DNA from: SAR202 cluster bacterium Io17-Chloro-G6
GTDB taxonomy: Bacteria > Chloroflexota > Dehalococcoidia > UBA3495
Assembly (NCBI GenBank): GCA_002816585.1
Contig: MUCT01000010.1
Coordinates: 6,168-70,167 of the forward strand
Direction of reading: 5' to 3'
Length of the DNA stretch: 64,000 nt
Position numbers and translations under genes: made by a program. Shown here in pieces: positions 1-7,889 of the stretch (positions within the stretch are counted from its first letter, which is position 1; each line of letters starts with the position of its first letter). The notes under the pieces are model-generated. The model had not been told where the DNA came from. It did not search any database and saw only the letters and a list, made by a program, of their open reading frames with translations.

Positions 1-14
1 GGCCGGTTTTTTTT
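1..14 (+). terminator. 3' half of a terminator entering from outside the window
   Basis: The window opens with GGCCGG followed by eight T residues (7-14). This looks like the descending arm and U-tract of a Rho-independent terminator whose ascending arm lies upstream. The matching arm cannot be seen, so this is inference. Nothing else is recognisable between here and the first gene at 158. Confidence 0.35.
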
Positions 15-157
15 GAGAGGCCAATCGGGATTTCAGTGAATGTGGCTTGCTAGACCATAACAAGAGGTTGCGAAATATGCCGTTCCGGCGGATTATGTAT
101 CCAGCGTTCGTCTTTTCTAATCGATGGAACGAGACCGGCAACCTGCAAGGAGGAAAC

Positions 158-1207
158 ATGGCTGAGATCGTTTTGGGCCTGGGCACTTCCCACAGTCCCA
201 TGCTGAGCCTGCCAAGCGAGCTATGGGGCGAGTACGCCGCCCGCGACAAGGTCAACCCCATGCTGCTGTCCATTGAGGACGGCGCGGTCATGAGCTATGA
301 AGAGCTCTTGGAGACAGCCGACCCGGCCATCGCCCAAAGGCTGACCGCGGAGGTCTTCCAACAGCAGTACGAGGCCTGCCAGAAGGCCATTGGCAGCCTG
401 GAAGGAGCCCTCGCCGAGGCCAATCCCGACGTGGTAGTTATCGTTGGAGACGACCAAGAAGAGCTATTTTTCGACGACAACATGCCCCTGTTCTCCATCT
501 ACTGGGGCGACACCATGCGCCTCATGCCCCGGCCGGTGGGGGTGAATGCTTCCCCAGCCACCAAGGCCGCCATGTGGGGTTACGGCGACGTGGAGATGGA
601 CGTTCCCGTGGACGCGGAACTGGGTTTGCACCTGATCCAGAAACTGATTGAAAACGACTTCGACATCGCCCAGTCCCGCTACTTGAACGAACAAGCCGGC
701 GGCGCCGTTGGGCCCATCGGCTATTTGAGCAATCAGCTAGTCACCAAGACCAGGCCCCAGGCGATGCCCCACGCCTACGCCTACGTGGTCAAGCGGATAA
801 TGAATGACAAGATTAAACCGATTGTGCCGCTGACCCAGAACACCTTCTATCCGCCCAACCAGCCCACTCCAAGGCGATGCTACAACCTGGGCAAGGCGGT
901 AGCCAAAGCCGTCAAGGATTGGGACAACGAGAAGAGGGTAGCGGTCGTTGGCTCCGGCGGACTGAGCCACTTCTTGGTGGACGAAGAGATAGACCAAATG
1001 GCCATTAAGGGCATGCAGGAAAAGGACGCAGAGTTATTGGCCTCCCTGCCTCGTTACCGGCTCAACTCGGGCAATTCGGAGATTCTCAACTGGATCACCG
1101 CGGCCGGAGCCTGTGAGCACCTGGATATGGAACTTGTGGACTACGTGCCGGTGTACCGCTCGCCCGCAGGCACTGGCGGCGGCTGGGGATTCGCCCTGTG
1201 GCGTTAG
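158..1207 (+). CDS. Class III extradiol dioxygenase family protein (LigB-like)
   Basis: 349 aa. I start at ATG 158 because AAGGAGG lies a few bases upstream; an upstream in-frame ATG at 47 has no such site. The protein aligns by eye with the catalytic subunit LigB of protocatechuate 4,5-dioxygenase, a non-haem Fe(II) ring-cleavage enzyme. GTSHSPM carries the first metal histidine (His12), GGLSH carries the catalytic-base histidine (His271), and the SEILNW segment carries the metal glutamate (Glu308). The oddity is the second metal ligand: family members have NDH, here it is DDQ (Asp98-Asp99-Gln100). The protein may bind metal differently or have another reaction. The flanking hydrolase and VOC genes suggest catabolism of an aromatic or related compound. 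The substrate cannot be read from the sequence. Confidence 0.85.
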   Translation: MAEIVLGLGTSHSPMLSLPSELWGEYAARDKVNPMLLSIEDGAVMSYEELLETADPAIAQRLTAEVFQQQYEACQKAIGSLEGALAEANPDVVVIVGDDQEELFFDDNMPLFSIYWGDTMRLMPRPVGVNASPATKAAMWGYGDVEMDVPVDAELGLHLIQKLIENDFDIAQSRYLNEQAGGAVGPIGYLSNQLVTKTRPQAMPHAYAYVVKRIMNDKIKPIVPLTQNTFYPPNQPTPRRCYNLGKAVAKAVKDWDNEKRVAVVGSGGLSHFLVDEEIDQMAIKGMQEKDAELLASLPRYRLNSGNSEILNWITAAGACEHLDMELVDYVPVYRSPAGTGGGWGFALWR

Positions 1208-1219
1208 GCGCGATGCCCA

Positions 1220-1251
1220 TTAAAAACAATAAAACCGGCCCACCTGGGCCG
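1220..1251 (-). terminator. Short hairpin with A-rich flank, terminator-like on the minus strand
   Basis: CGGCCC (1236-1241) pairs with GGGCCG (1246-1251) around a 4-nt loop. The flank 1220-1234 is A-rich, so only the minus-strand transcript has a U-rich tail. No minus-strand gene lies upstream of it, so its purpose is unclear; it may stop antisense transcription between two plus-strand genes. Confidence 0.35.
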
Positions 1252-1321
1252 TAGATCCGAGCGGGCCGTCTGAGTTCAGCGAAAGCGGATTGTCTTAGTC
1301 AAATTATCTCGAGGCTAATTT

Positions 1322-2200
1322 ATGGCGCAGGTTTCGACACCCATCGACGAATGGGTAACAGTTGATGGCTTGAGCTTCCACTACCGGAACTGGGGTGGGT
1401 CGGGCCAGCCGATAATGCTGCTTCACGGGTTGGCTTCCACCTGCCATATCTGGGATATGGTCGCGCCGCTCTTGGCCCGGAATCACTCTGTGATCGCCTT
1501 GGACCAGCGGGGTCACGGCGAGAGCGCCAAGCCCGATCAGGGCTACGACTTCAATTCGGTGTCCAAAGACGTGCTCAGTTTCATCGCACAGCAGGGCGGG
1601 GATACCCCAGTGGTGGTCGGCCACTCTTGGGGAGGCAGCGTCGCGCTGGAGATGGCGGTGCGGGCTCCTGAGGCGGTTAAGGGCATGGTGTGGGTCGACG
1701 GCGGCATGATCAACGCTTCAGCCCGGTATTCAAGCGTTGAGGATGCCAAGCTTGAGATGGCCCCTCCGGACTTTACCGGAGTGAGGGCGGACGGTTTCCT
1801 GGAGAGGGTTCGCGCGCGGCGTCCGGGCAACGGCATGTCACCCGAGGTCGCGGACATTGTTCTGGCCAATTTCGAGGTTTTGGAAGACCAGACGATCAGG
1901 GCCCGGCTCAGCCGCGCCAACCACCTGCGAATCATCGAAGCGCTCTGGAACCACCACCCCACGGAGCTATACGGGAAGGTACAATGCCCGGTGCTTATCA
2001 TGCCGGCCCGGCAGGGGAACAGCGCGGCAACCCAAGACAGAGGGCAGAGGCGAATGATGTCGGTGGACCAGGCGGAACAGATGCTGCCCGAGAGCAAAAC
2101 CGTCTGGCTAGAGGACAGCATCCACGATGTGCCGATCCAAAGACCGGAACTGGTTGCGGACCTGATAACGAATCATCTGGCGGACGGGTTCTTCGGCTGA
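1322..2200 (+). CDS. Alpha/beta hydrolase
   Basis: 292 aa, ATG start with only a weak upstream GAGG. The fold is shown by the oxyanion-loop HGLAS (35-39), the DQRGHGES strand-turn (61-68), and the nucleophile elbow GHSWGG with Ser102. The probable catalytic His268 sits in the IHDVP segment near the C-terminus. There is no signal peptide, so it is cytoplasmic. It could be an esterase, a C-C bond hydrolase or a dehalogenase-like enzyme. A C-C hydrolase acting after the neighbouring ring-cleavage dioxygenase would make pathway sense, but that is inference from position. It ends just before a dispersed-repeat-like palindrome. Confidence 0.85.
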   Translation: MAQVSTPIDEWVTVDGLSFHYRNWGGSGQPIMLLHGLASTCHIWDMVAPLLARNHSVIALDQRGHGESAKPDQGYDFNSVSKDVLSFIAQQGGDTPVVVGHSWGGSVALEMAVRAPEAVKGMVWVDGGMINASARYSSVEDAKLEMAPPDFTGVRADGFLERVRARRPGNGMSPEVADIVLANFEVLEDQTIRARLSRANHLRIIEALWNHHPTELYGKVQCPVLIMPARQGNSAATQDRGQRRMMSVDQAEQMLPESKTVWLEDSIHDVPIQRPELVADLITNHLADGFFG

Positions 2201-2238
2201 GCCCAAGACCACCAGAACTTGTCGAGCAGGCGAGCGTT

Positions 2239-2309
2239 CTGGATTCCAGCTTGCGCTGGAATGACGCGTTGGGGCCATTTTCGTCCTTCCGGCGAAATTC
2301 GGAATCCAG
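2239..2309. repeat. Nested inverted repeat, REP/MITE-like
   Basis: CTGGATTCC (2239-2247) is the inverse complement of GGAATCCAG (2301-2309). Inside, ATTCCAGC (2243-2250) pairs with GCTGGAAT (2255-2262) around TTGC. Palindromes built around GGATTCC...GGAATGAC are common dispersed elements in many bacterial genomes. It occupies the gap between two alpha/beta hydrolase genes and has no T-tract, so a mobile repeat is more likely than a terminator. Confidence 0.6.
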
Positions 2310-2411
2310 GACCTCCGCCCGGAAGTCAGGTAGACGCAGCGGGCATCTGGGAACCACGTCCAAGTGGGAATGGAAACGGCGGAGTTGCTAATCCAAGAAG
2401 GGAGTCTGAAA

Positions 2412-3182
2412 ATGGCCCAAGTTGACTATTCGGCTTTGGACGACCCCAGCATCTCAATGAACTCCTTCTACCCTCGGCAAGGCTGGACGCCCACCCCAGA
2501 AGGCGTGCAGGACTACACGATAAATGTTGGCGACGACATAGCCCTCTCCTGCCGGTTCTTTCCCTTTGGCAACAGCAGCCCGACTATCCTGTACTTCTAC
2601 GGCAATGGCGAGACAGCGATCGATTACAACACCATTGCTCCCATTTACAACCAGATTGGGCTCAATTTCTTCGTGGCCGACTACCGGGGTTACGGGAAAA
2701 GCGGCGGTTCTCCATCCTTCACCACCATGCTCTCCGACGCCAACACCGTGCTTGAGGCCATGCAGATCGTCCTGGGCGCCAGCGGCTATAACGGCCCAAT
2801 CTATGTCATGGGCCGGTCCATGGGGCGGCATTCCGCCTTTGAACTGGCCGCCCATGAGCCCCCGTCCATCAGTGGAGTCATCATCGAGAGTGGAAGGCCG
2901 AGCTTGGGGCAGTTCGCCGCCGGACTGGACCCGCAGCAGGCCAAAAGGTTGGAAGAAGCCTACCGGGCCAAGGCGGCGTCAATTTCCATTCCGGTGTTGG
3001 TGATTCACGGCGAAGTAGACACCCTGGCGCCATTGGAGCACGCCGAGGAGATGTTCCGAAGCTTTGCCTCCACAGACAAGAAGATGTTGGTGATTCCGGG
3101 GGCGGGGCACAACGACCTGCTATATAAAGGGATGAACGAATATTTCACAGCCATCGGCGACCTCATTTTCGGGGAAAAATAG
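2412..3182 (+). CDS. Alpha/beta hydrolase (ABHD17/S9-like)
   Basis: 256 aa from ATG 2412, which has GAAGGGAG about ten bases upstream; an earlier in-frame ATG at 2364 has no ribosome site. FYGNGE supplies the oxyanion region, DYRGYGKSGG the turn typical of this superfamily, and GRSMG the nucleophile elbow. Residues VLVIHGEVDTLAPL and PGAGHNDL near the C-terminus carry the likely catalytic Asp and His. It resembles cytosolic serine hydrolases of the ABHD12/17 or BEM46 type rather than its upstream neighbour. No signal peptide. It ends 4 nt from the convergent GNAT gene. The substrate is unknown. Confidence 0.8.
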   Translation: MAQVDYSALDDPSISMNSFYPRQGWTPTPEGVQDYTINVGDDIALSCRFFPFGNSSPTILYFYGNGETAIDYNTIAPIYNQIGLNFFVADYRGYGKSGGSPSFTTMLSDANTVLEAMQIVLGASGYNGPIYVMGRSMGRHSAFELAAHEPPSISGVIIESGRPSLGQFAAGLDPQQAKRLEEAYRAKAASISIPVLVIHGEVDTLAPLEHAEEMFRSFASTDKKMLVIPGAGHNDLLYKGMNEYFTAIGDLIFGEK

Positions 3183-3186
3183 CCGC

Positions 3187-3732
3187 CTATCGGGTAGGGT
3201 TTGACCACTCGTCTTTGAGTATTCCAAATATTAAGGTGTCCCACCAGCGCCCCTTGAAGAACTCGTTCTCGCGCAAGCGGCCTTCCTCGCGCATGCCCAG
3301 CTTCTGGAGAACTCTGGCCGATGCTCCGTTTTCGGCGATGCACCACGACGAGATGCGGTGGAGTCCCATCTCGTTGAACCCATGCTCCATCAGGGCAGCG
3401 GCGGCTTCGGTTGCGTAACCATTCCGCCAGTAGTCTGGCGCAATCTCATATCCAATATCGGCTTCCCATGCGTTGTCCGGTTTACGGCGGATGCCGCAGT
3501 TGCCGATCAACTTTCCGGTTTCCCTCAAAATGACAGCCAACTGAAACCTGGTTCTCGGGGACTCGGCTTGCTCGTCCAGGAACCATTGCACGAATTCTCT
3601 TACGTCGGATTCTGTGCGAGTAATCCAAGGATAATATTCCAGGTAACAGGGGTCTTGCTGGTAGGCCAAAACCTCTCGCCAGTCCTCCGGCTTAAACTCA
3701 CGGAGTACCAGCCGCTCAGTGGTGATCTGCAT
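3187..3732 (-). CDS. GNAT family N-acetyltransferase (RimJ/RimL-like)
   Basis: 181 aa from ATG 3732, preceded by GGGAG; a longer open frame reaches 3888 but would run into the divergent VOC gene. The N-terminal TERLVLREF segment and the later IGYEIAPDYWRNGYATEAA stretch (acetyl-CoA-binding motif) match the RimJ/RimL group. GASARVLQKLGMREEGRLR is the usual motif B region. The family acetylates protein N-termini, antibiotics or small amines with acetyl-CoA. The target cannot be told. It is convergent with the hydrolase and divergent from the VOC gene, with about 110 bp of shared promoter space. Confidence 0.85.
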   Translation of the reverse strand: MQITTERLVLREFKPEDWREVLAYQQDPCYLEYYPWITRTESDVREFVQWFLDEQAESPRTRFQLAVILRETGKLIGNCGIRRKPDNAWEADIGYEIAPDYWRNGYATEAAAALMEHGFNEMGLHRISSWCIAENGASARVLQKLGMREEGRLRENEFFKGRWWDTLIFGILKDEWSNPTR

Positions 3733-3841
3733 CGCTGCTCCCAGTACCTCAGCGCTCCTTTGACACCAGAACGCTGGAGTTCTAGCATATCGTAACCGCA
3801 ATCCTGGCGGCAGGCACTCCGCCCATGAAGGAGAACAAACT

Positions 3842-4300
3842 ATGGAAGCAACTTGTGTAACCCACGTCGGCGTTTGCGTCCGCGACATGGCAAAATCATT
3901 GGAGTTCTATCGAGACGCGCTGGGGATGAAGGTAATAGGCGAAAAGATCACCGACATCACGGAGGGCGGGACCCAAACCGCGCGGTTGGACAACTATGCC
4001 TTAGAACGCAACACCCGCCATTGGGTCAGTCTGTCATTCGGAGATGGCGCGACACCAACCCTGACGCTGACGAGCCATCCGGGGGAGCAATCGGACGGCA
4101 AACCAATACTCCTTGACCAAGTGGGCATCAGCCACATATCCTTTGGCGTCGCCGATGTGGCCAGCCTGGCCGATGAATTGGTGGCCAAAGGGTACGAACT
4201 GGCCGGACCAAGGGAGTCATACACCGATGCCAATGGCGACATCCGAAGCATCTACGTCCATGACCCCGACGGCATCCTCGTGCAGTTCAACAATCCCTAG
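3842..4300 (+). CDS. VOC (glyoxalase/bleomycin resistance) superfamily protein
   Basis: 152 aa, ATG preceded by AAGGAG. Two beta-alpha-beta-beta-beta modules are visible: residues 6-75 beginning THVGVCVRD, and residues 95-150 beginning GISHISFGVAD. His8 and His98 are at the usual metal-ligand positions. The C-terminal ligand, normally Glu in an IEL-type strand, is Gln148 in VQFNNP, so metal binding may be altered. Relatives include glyoxalase I, methylmalonyl-CoA epimerase and extradiol dioxygenases. Given the flanking catabolic genes a small-molecule lyase or epimerase is plausible, but nothing here decides. Confidence 0.8.
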   Translation: MEATCVTHVGVCVRDMAKSLEFYRDALGMKVIGEKITDITEGGTQTARLDNYALERNTRHWVSLSFGDGATPTLTLTSHPGEQSDGKPILLDQVGISHISFGVADVASLADELVAKGYELAGPRESYTDANGDIRSIYVHDPDGILVQFNNP

Positions 4301-4332
4301 TGCTCCGTTAAGATGAATCTGACTGATACAGG

Positions 4333-4407
4333 CCCATCCCCACTCTTATCCTTTAGGGCCTGAGAGCTTGTCCCTTCCCCTTCGCAAGGGGGGATGGTTA
4401 GGATGGG
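4333..4407. repeat. Intergenic inverted repeat
   Basis: CCCATCC (4333-4339) pairs with GGATGGG (4401-4407), and within this CCCCTT (4377-4382) pairs with AAGGGG (4386-4391) around CGC. It lies upstream of the ThDP enzyme gene. There is no T-tract. It looks like another dispersed palindromic element rather than a terminator. Confidence 0.4.
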
Positions 4408-4466
4408 GGCGTTCCAAGTATCCTGAAGGCGAACGCAAAATAATAAGACAAAGGAAGACTTGAGAT

Positions 4467-6074
4467 ATGGTTAAGATGACCGGCGGCCAGGCGTTGGCCA
4501 AGTCCCTATACCGGGAAGGTGTCCGGGTGATATTCGGACTGCCGGGGGTCCAGCTTTACCACATGATGGACGGGCTGTACGACGAGCCGGGGATCCGGTT
4601 CATCACCGTCCGCCACGAGCAGGCGACCGCCTACATGGCCGATGGCTACGCCCGTGCCAGTGGAGAAGTTGGTACCGCGCTCATGGTGCCGGGACCAGGC
4701 CTGCTGAACGCCTCGTCTGGCATCGCCACGGCTTATTCCGCTTCCTCGCCGGTGTTGGTGGTCTCGGGCCAGATCGAGCGTGACGAAATTGGTGGCGACC
4801 GCGGCATGCTCCACGAGGTCAACGACCAGCTAGACGCAATCAGACCCGTCACCAAATGGGCGCACCGCATAATGGACCCGGCCAAGGTGCCTGAAGCGGT
4901 CCACGAGGCCTTCCATCATCTCAAGAACGGCCGCCCCCGGCCGGTGGAGATCGAAATACCCCCGGAGACCTTGGCGGAAGTCGCCGAAGTGGAACTGCTT
5001 GAACCCGAAGCTCCCCGCGTCGTGGCAGCCAGCGCCGAGCAGATCAAAGCAGCCGCTGAAGCCCTGGCCGGCGCATCCAATCCGCTGATATGGGCCGGCG
5101 GCGGCGTGATCTCATCGCAGGGCTCGGAGGCTCTGACCAAACTGGCCGAGCACCTCCAGGCTCCGGTGGTGACCACCGCCGAGGGCAAGGGCGCCATATC
5201 GGACCATCATCCCTTGGCGCTGGGCGCGCTGTGGCTGCGCAACGACACCATCGCTAGAAAACAATTCGGGCACGACGTGATCCTGGCCGTTGGCACCAGG
5301 CTGGTCACGTCCCAATGGCTGGATGGTCAGCAGGTCGTCCAGATTGACGTGGACCCGGAAGAGATCGGCCGACATTACGAGAACACCCTCAGGGTGGAGG
5401 GTGATGCCCGCCTTACCATGGAAGGCTTGCTCACCGCGCTATCAGCCAAGGGCAAAGCACGGGAAGACCGGACTGCCGAGGTGGCGGCGCAGAAGGCCCA
5501 GCGTTCCGATGACATCGTCAAGGTCGAACCCCAAGGGGAGTTGTTGGAAGCAGTCCGGAGAGCCATGCCCGAAGATAGCATATTAATTTCAGGCATGACC
5601 CAATTGGGTTATTACAGCCGGGCACACTACCCCGTCTACGAGCCCCGCACCTTCATCACCTCGTCCTACTCCGGGAATTTGGGCTACGCCTATCCCACCG
5701 CATTGGGCGCCAAGGTCGCCCAGCCAGACAAGGCTGTGGTCTGCCTTTCGGGAGACGGTGGCTTCATGTTCAACTCCCAAGAGATGTCCACCGCTGTGGC
5801 GCATAAGATCAACGTGGTGGCGGTGATTTTCAACGACAATGCCTTCGGGAACGTGAAGCGCGACCAGATGAACCAATTCAACGGCCGCACCATCGGAGTG
5901 GAGTTGCACAACCCCGACTTCGTGAAGCTGGCCGAGGCCTACGGGGTCAAAGGATTCGTCGCCAACGGCCCGTCTGAGTTAGAGTCCACCCTCAAAGAAG
6001 CCCTGACTCTAGACTCCCCGGTGCTGATCGAGGTGCCCGTCGGCCCCATGCCGTCGCCGTTCTTCAAGGGGTAA
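4467..6074 (+). CDS. Thiamine diphosphate-dependent enzyme (acetolactate synthase/benzoylformate decarboxylase-like)
   Basis: 535 aa; start ATG with AAGGAAG upstream. The three-domain ThDP layout is complete. The N-terminal PYR domain has the RHEQ motif with the cofactor-activating Glu51. The central domain spans about 190-330. The C-terminal PP domain has the metal/ThDP motif beginning GDGGFMFN and ending with DNAFG. The family includes acetolactate synthase, benzoylformate decarboxylase, oxalyl-CoA decarboxylase and glyoxylate carboligase. No small regulatory subunit lies beside it, which argues against a biosynthetic AHAS. It is followed by a long inverted repeat and then the selenoprotein module. 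Confidence 0.85.
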   Translation: MVKMTGGQALAKSLYREGVRVIFGLPGVQLYHMMDGLYDEPGIRFITVRHEQATAYMADGYARASGEVGTALMVPGPGLLNASSGIATAYSASSPVLVVSGQIERDEIGGDRGMLHEVNDQLDAIRPVTKWAHRIMDPAKVPEAVHEAFHHLKNGRPRPVEIEIPPETLAEVAEVELLEPEAPRVVAASAEQIKAAAEALAGASNPLIWAGGGVISSQGSEALTKLAEHLQAPVVTTAEGKGAISDHHPLALGALWLRNDTIARKQFGHDVILAVGTRLVTSQWLDGQQVVQIDVDPEEIGRHYENTLRVEGDARLTMEGLLTALSAKGKAREDRTAEVAAQKAQRSDDIVKVEPQGELLEAVRRAMPEDSILISGMTQLGYYSRAHYPVYEPRTFITSSYSGNLGYAYPTALGAKVAQPDKAVVCLSGDGGFMFNSQEMSTAVAHKINVVAVIFNDNAFGNVKRDQMNQFNGRTIGVELHNPDFVKLAEAYGVKGFVANGPSELESTLKEALTLDSPVLIEVPVGPMPSPFFKG

Positions 6075-6090
6075 TTCAAAGAAACAGACT

Positions 6091-6131
6091 GGCTAGGGCC
6101 TGCTTGGCATAAAAATCAGCAGGCCCTAGCC
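6091..6131 (+). terminator. 14-bp perfect hairpin after the ThDP gene
   Basis: GGCTAGGGCCTGCT (6091-6104) is perfectly complementary to AGCAGGCCCTAGCC (6118-6131), with a 13-nt A-rich loop. It starts 16 nt after the stop codon. The following sequence is only weakly T-rich (TTCGAATAAT), so termination is likely but may be inefficient, leaving partial read-through into the selenoprotein gene. Confidence 0.55.
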
Positions 6132-6176
6132 TTCGAATAATATCCCGGTTTCAAACCGGACGAACCAGGGTGATGC

Positions 6177-6710
6177 ATGGCCAAACTAATTGTCTTGGAT
6201 CCAACTGTCCCGCCCAGAGAGATGTCCCAGCCCATGGCTCCAGTCTTGGATGGCCTGGGTGGGAAATCCCTCGGTTTCCTGTGGAACAGCAAGCCCAACG
6301 GCGACCTGCTCTTTGAGCGGCTGGAAAAGCTCTTGCGAGAGAAATACGAAATAGCCGACGTCGTCTACAAGCGCAAGCCAACGGCCTCGCTCCCAGCCGT
6401 GGACTCGGTGATCGACGAACTCGCTGGGTCGGTCCAGGCGGCGATCGTCGGCCTGGCGGATTGAGGGTCCTGCACGTCGTGGAGTATCCACGACGCGGTG
6501 GAACTGGAAAAACGGGGCATCCGCACCGTGGTGGTGGGCACCGACCGATTCAAGCGTCTGGGCGAGCTTGAGCGGCTCTCCTTGGGAATGCCGGAACTGA
6601 CCTTGGCCATCGCGGCGCATCCCTTTGGCGGACTAAAAGCTGAACGACTCATGGCCAAGGCCGACGATCTGCTGGAACAAGTGGTCGAAGGCCTGACCGG
6701 CCGCCGCTAG
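6177..6710 (+). CDS. UGSC-type selenoprotein, copy 1 (UGA 6462-6464 read as selenocysteine)
   Basis: Read through the in-frame TGA at codon 96 this is a 177-aa protein; read conventionally it breaks into a 95-aa fragment plus an orphan 3' frame. Directly after the TGA comes Gly-Ser-Cys, giving U-G-S-C, the defining motif of the UGSC (seleno)protein family. The frame after the UGA stays open for 81 codons. It matches, residue for residue in key places, the second copy at 10474-11043: HDA, RG, TDxF and HPxGG are shared, and both tails are 81 aa. A 9-bp hairpin follows the UGA at SECIS position. A selenenyl-sulfide or thiol redox role for U96/C99 is likely by analogy with other UxxC redox sites. 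Start ATG 6177 has AGGG just upstream. The partner gene follows after 82 nt. A decayed gene is unlikely because the second copy shows the same pattern. Confidence 0.85.
6462..6495 (+). promoter_or_regulatory. Sec UGA codon with bacterial SECIS-like hairpin
   Basis: TGA occupies 6462-6464. Nineteen nucleotides later a loop GTA (6484-6486) is closed by a perfect 9-bp stem: CGTCGTGGA (6475-6483) with TCCACGACG (6487-6495). Bacterial SECIS elements sit within the coding region just after the UGA, with a short apical loop carrying G in its first two positions and about 16-37 nt between UGA and loop. All these hold here. SelB binding is inferred. Confidence 0.75.
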
Positions 6711-6792
6711 GCGGGTTTTCGTAAGTCCTAACACAAAGGGCGGCCTGAATTTGGGGCGCCCCTATCATTTTTTTGTATCTGGGAGACACACT

Positions 6793-7833
6793 TTGGCCGA
6801 TCTCCTTTCGGACCGCGTGGAAGTCGACGACGATTTTGAGGCGGTGCAGAGCCTATATCTGGAGCGCGGCTGGACCGACGGCCTGCCCGTGGTCCCGCCG
6901 ACTACTGAACGGGTTGAAGCCATGCTGGCGTCGACTCCGATAGGGCCGCAGGACATCATCGGCGAGATACCGCCCAACTGGGGTTCGGCCACGGTGGAGA
7001 AGCTCGCGGTAAACGCGGTCATGGCCGGTTGCCGGCCCGAGTACCTGCCGGTGGTGATCGCCGCAGTCGAGGCCATGTGCGACCCGGTGTTCAACCTCTA
7101 CGCCATCCAGGCCACCACCCACCCCTGCGCGCCGCTGATCATCGTGAACGGCCCCATCTGCGACGAGTTGGGCTTGCACGGCGGCTCAGGCGCCTATGGG
7201 CCCGGCTGGCAGGCCAACGCCACCATCGGCCGGGCGGTCAGGCTGGTGCAACTCAACGTGGGCGGCGCGCATCCGGGAGTCGGTGACATGTCCACTCAAG
7301 GCGCGCCATCTAAGTACACCTATTGCGTGGCGGAGAACGAGGCGGCCAATCCCTGGGAGCCACTCCACATAGAGCGGGGCTTCCGGGCCGGCCAGAGCAC
7401 CGTTACCGTGCTGGCCGGTGAGCCGCCTCACAACATCAACGACCATTCAGGCAGCAGCGCCGAGGACATCCTGACTATCATCGCCGGAGCCATCTCCATT
7501 ACCGGGGCCAACAACGCCTATACCGGTGGCGAGACTTTGCTGGCCCTGGGGCCGGAGCACGCCGCCACAATCGCCTCGGACGGTTTCAGCAAGAGGGATA
7601 TTAGGGAGTGGTTACACAAGAACGCCCGCATACCTCTGGAGCGTTACACCCACGAGACGATGATGGAGCGATTCCAGCGGATTCCCGACGGCCCGGTTCC
7701 CATGGTGATCGACCCAGACCTGCTGACGATCATCGTCCTGGGCGGTCCCGGTAAACATTCGTCATGGGTGCCAACCTTCGGCGGCACAACCCACTCGGCG
7801 ACCAGGGAGATTCGGACTGTGGAACGCGGCTGA
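6793..7833 (+). CDS. Conserved partner of the UGSC selenoprotein, copy 1
   Basis: 346 aa from TTG 6793, chosen because GGGAGA lies 7 nt upstream and because the paralogue at 11069-12112 is then almost the same length (347 aa). An in-frame TTG at 6751 has no good site. I do not recognise a named family. Blocks shared with the paralogue are GWTDGLPVVPPT near residue 26, VNAVMAGC (Cys80), ANATIGRAV, YTYCVAE (Cys178), NPWEPLH and LGPEHA. Two conserved cysteines could exchange disulfides with the selenoprotein, but this is inference. There is no signal peptide or membrane segment, so it is probably cytoplasmic. The gene follows the selenoprotein gene on the same strand, presumably in one transcript. 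Confidence 0.75.
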   Translation: MADLLSDRVEVDDDFEAVQSLYLERGWTDGLPVVPPTTERVEAMLASTPIGPQDIIGEIPPNWGSATVEKLAVNAVMAGCRPEYLPVVIAAVEAMCDPVFNLYAIQATTHPCAPLIIVNGPICDELGLHGGSGAYGPGWQANATIGRAVRLVQLNVGGAHPGVGDMSTQGAPSKYTYCVAENEAANPWEPLHIERGFRAGQSTVTVLAGEPPHNINDHSGSSAEDILTIIAGAISITGANNAYTGGETLLALGPEHAATIASDGFSKRDIREWLHKNARIPLERYTHETMMERFQRIPDGPVPMVIDPDLLTIIVLGGPGKHSSWVPTFGGTTHSATREIRTVERG

Positions 7834-7889
7834 ACACAATACATGGCCCCACGCTATGCAGGCGTTGCAGTTATAAATTCGGGGCGGTT

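Noticed and set aside
6498..6710. Separate 70-aa gene starting at ATG 6498
   Set aside because: It is in frame with the upstream half across a UGA and has no ribosome site. The paralogue shows the same arrangement, so it is the C-terminal part of one selenoprotein.
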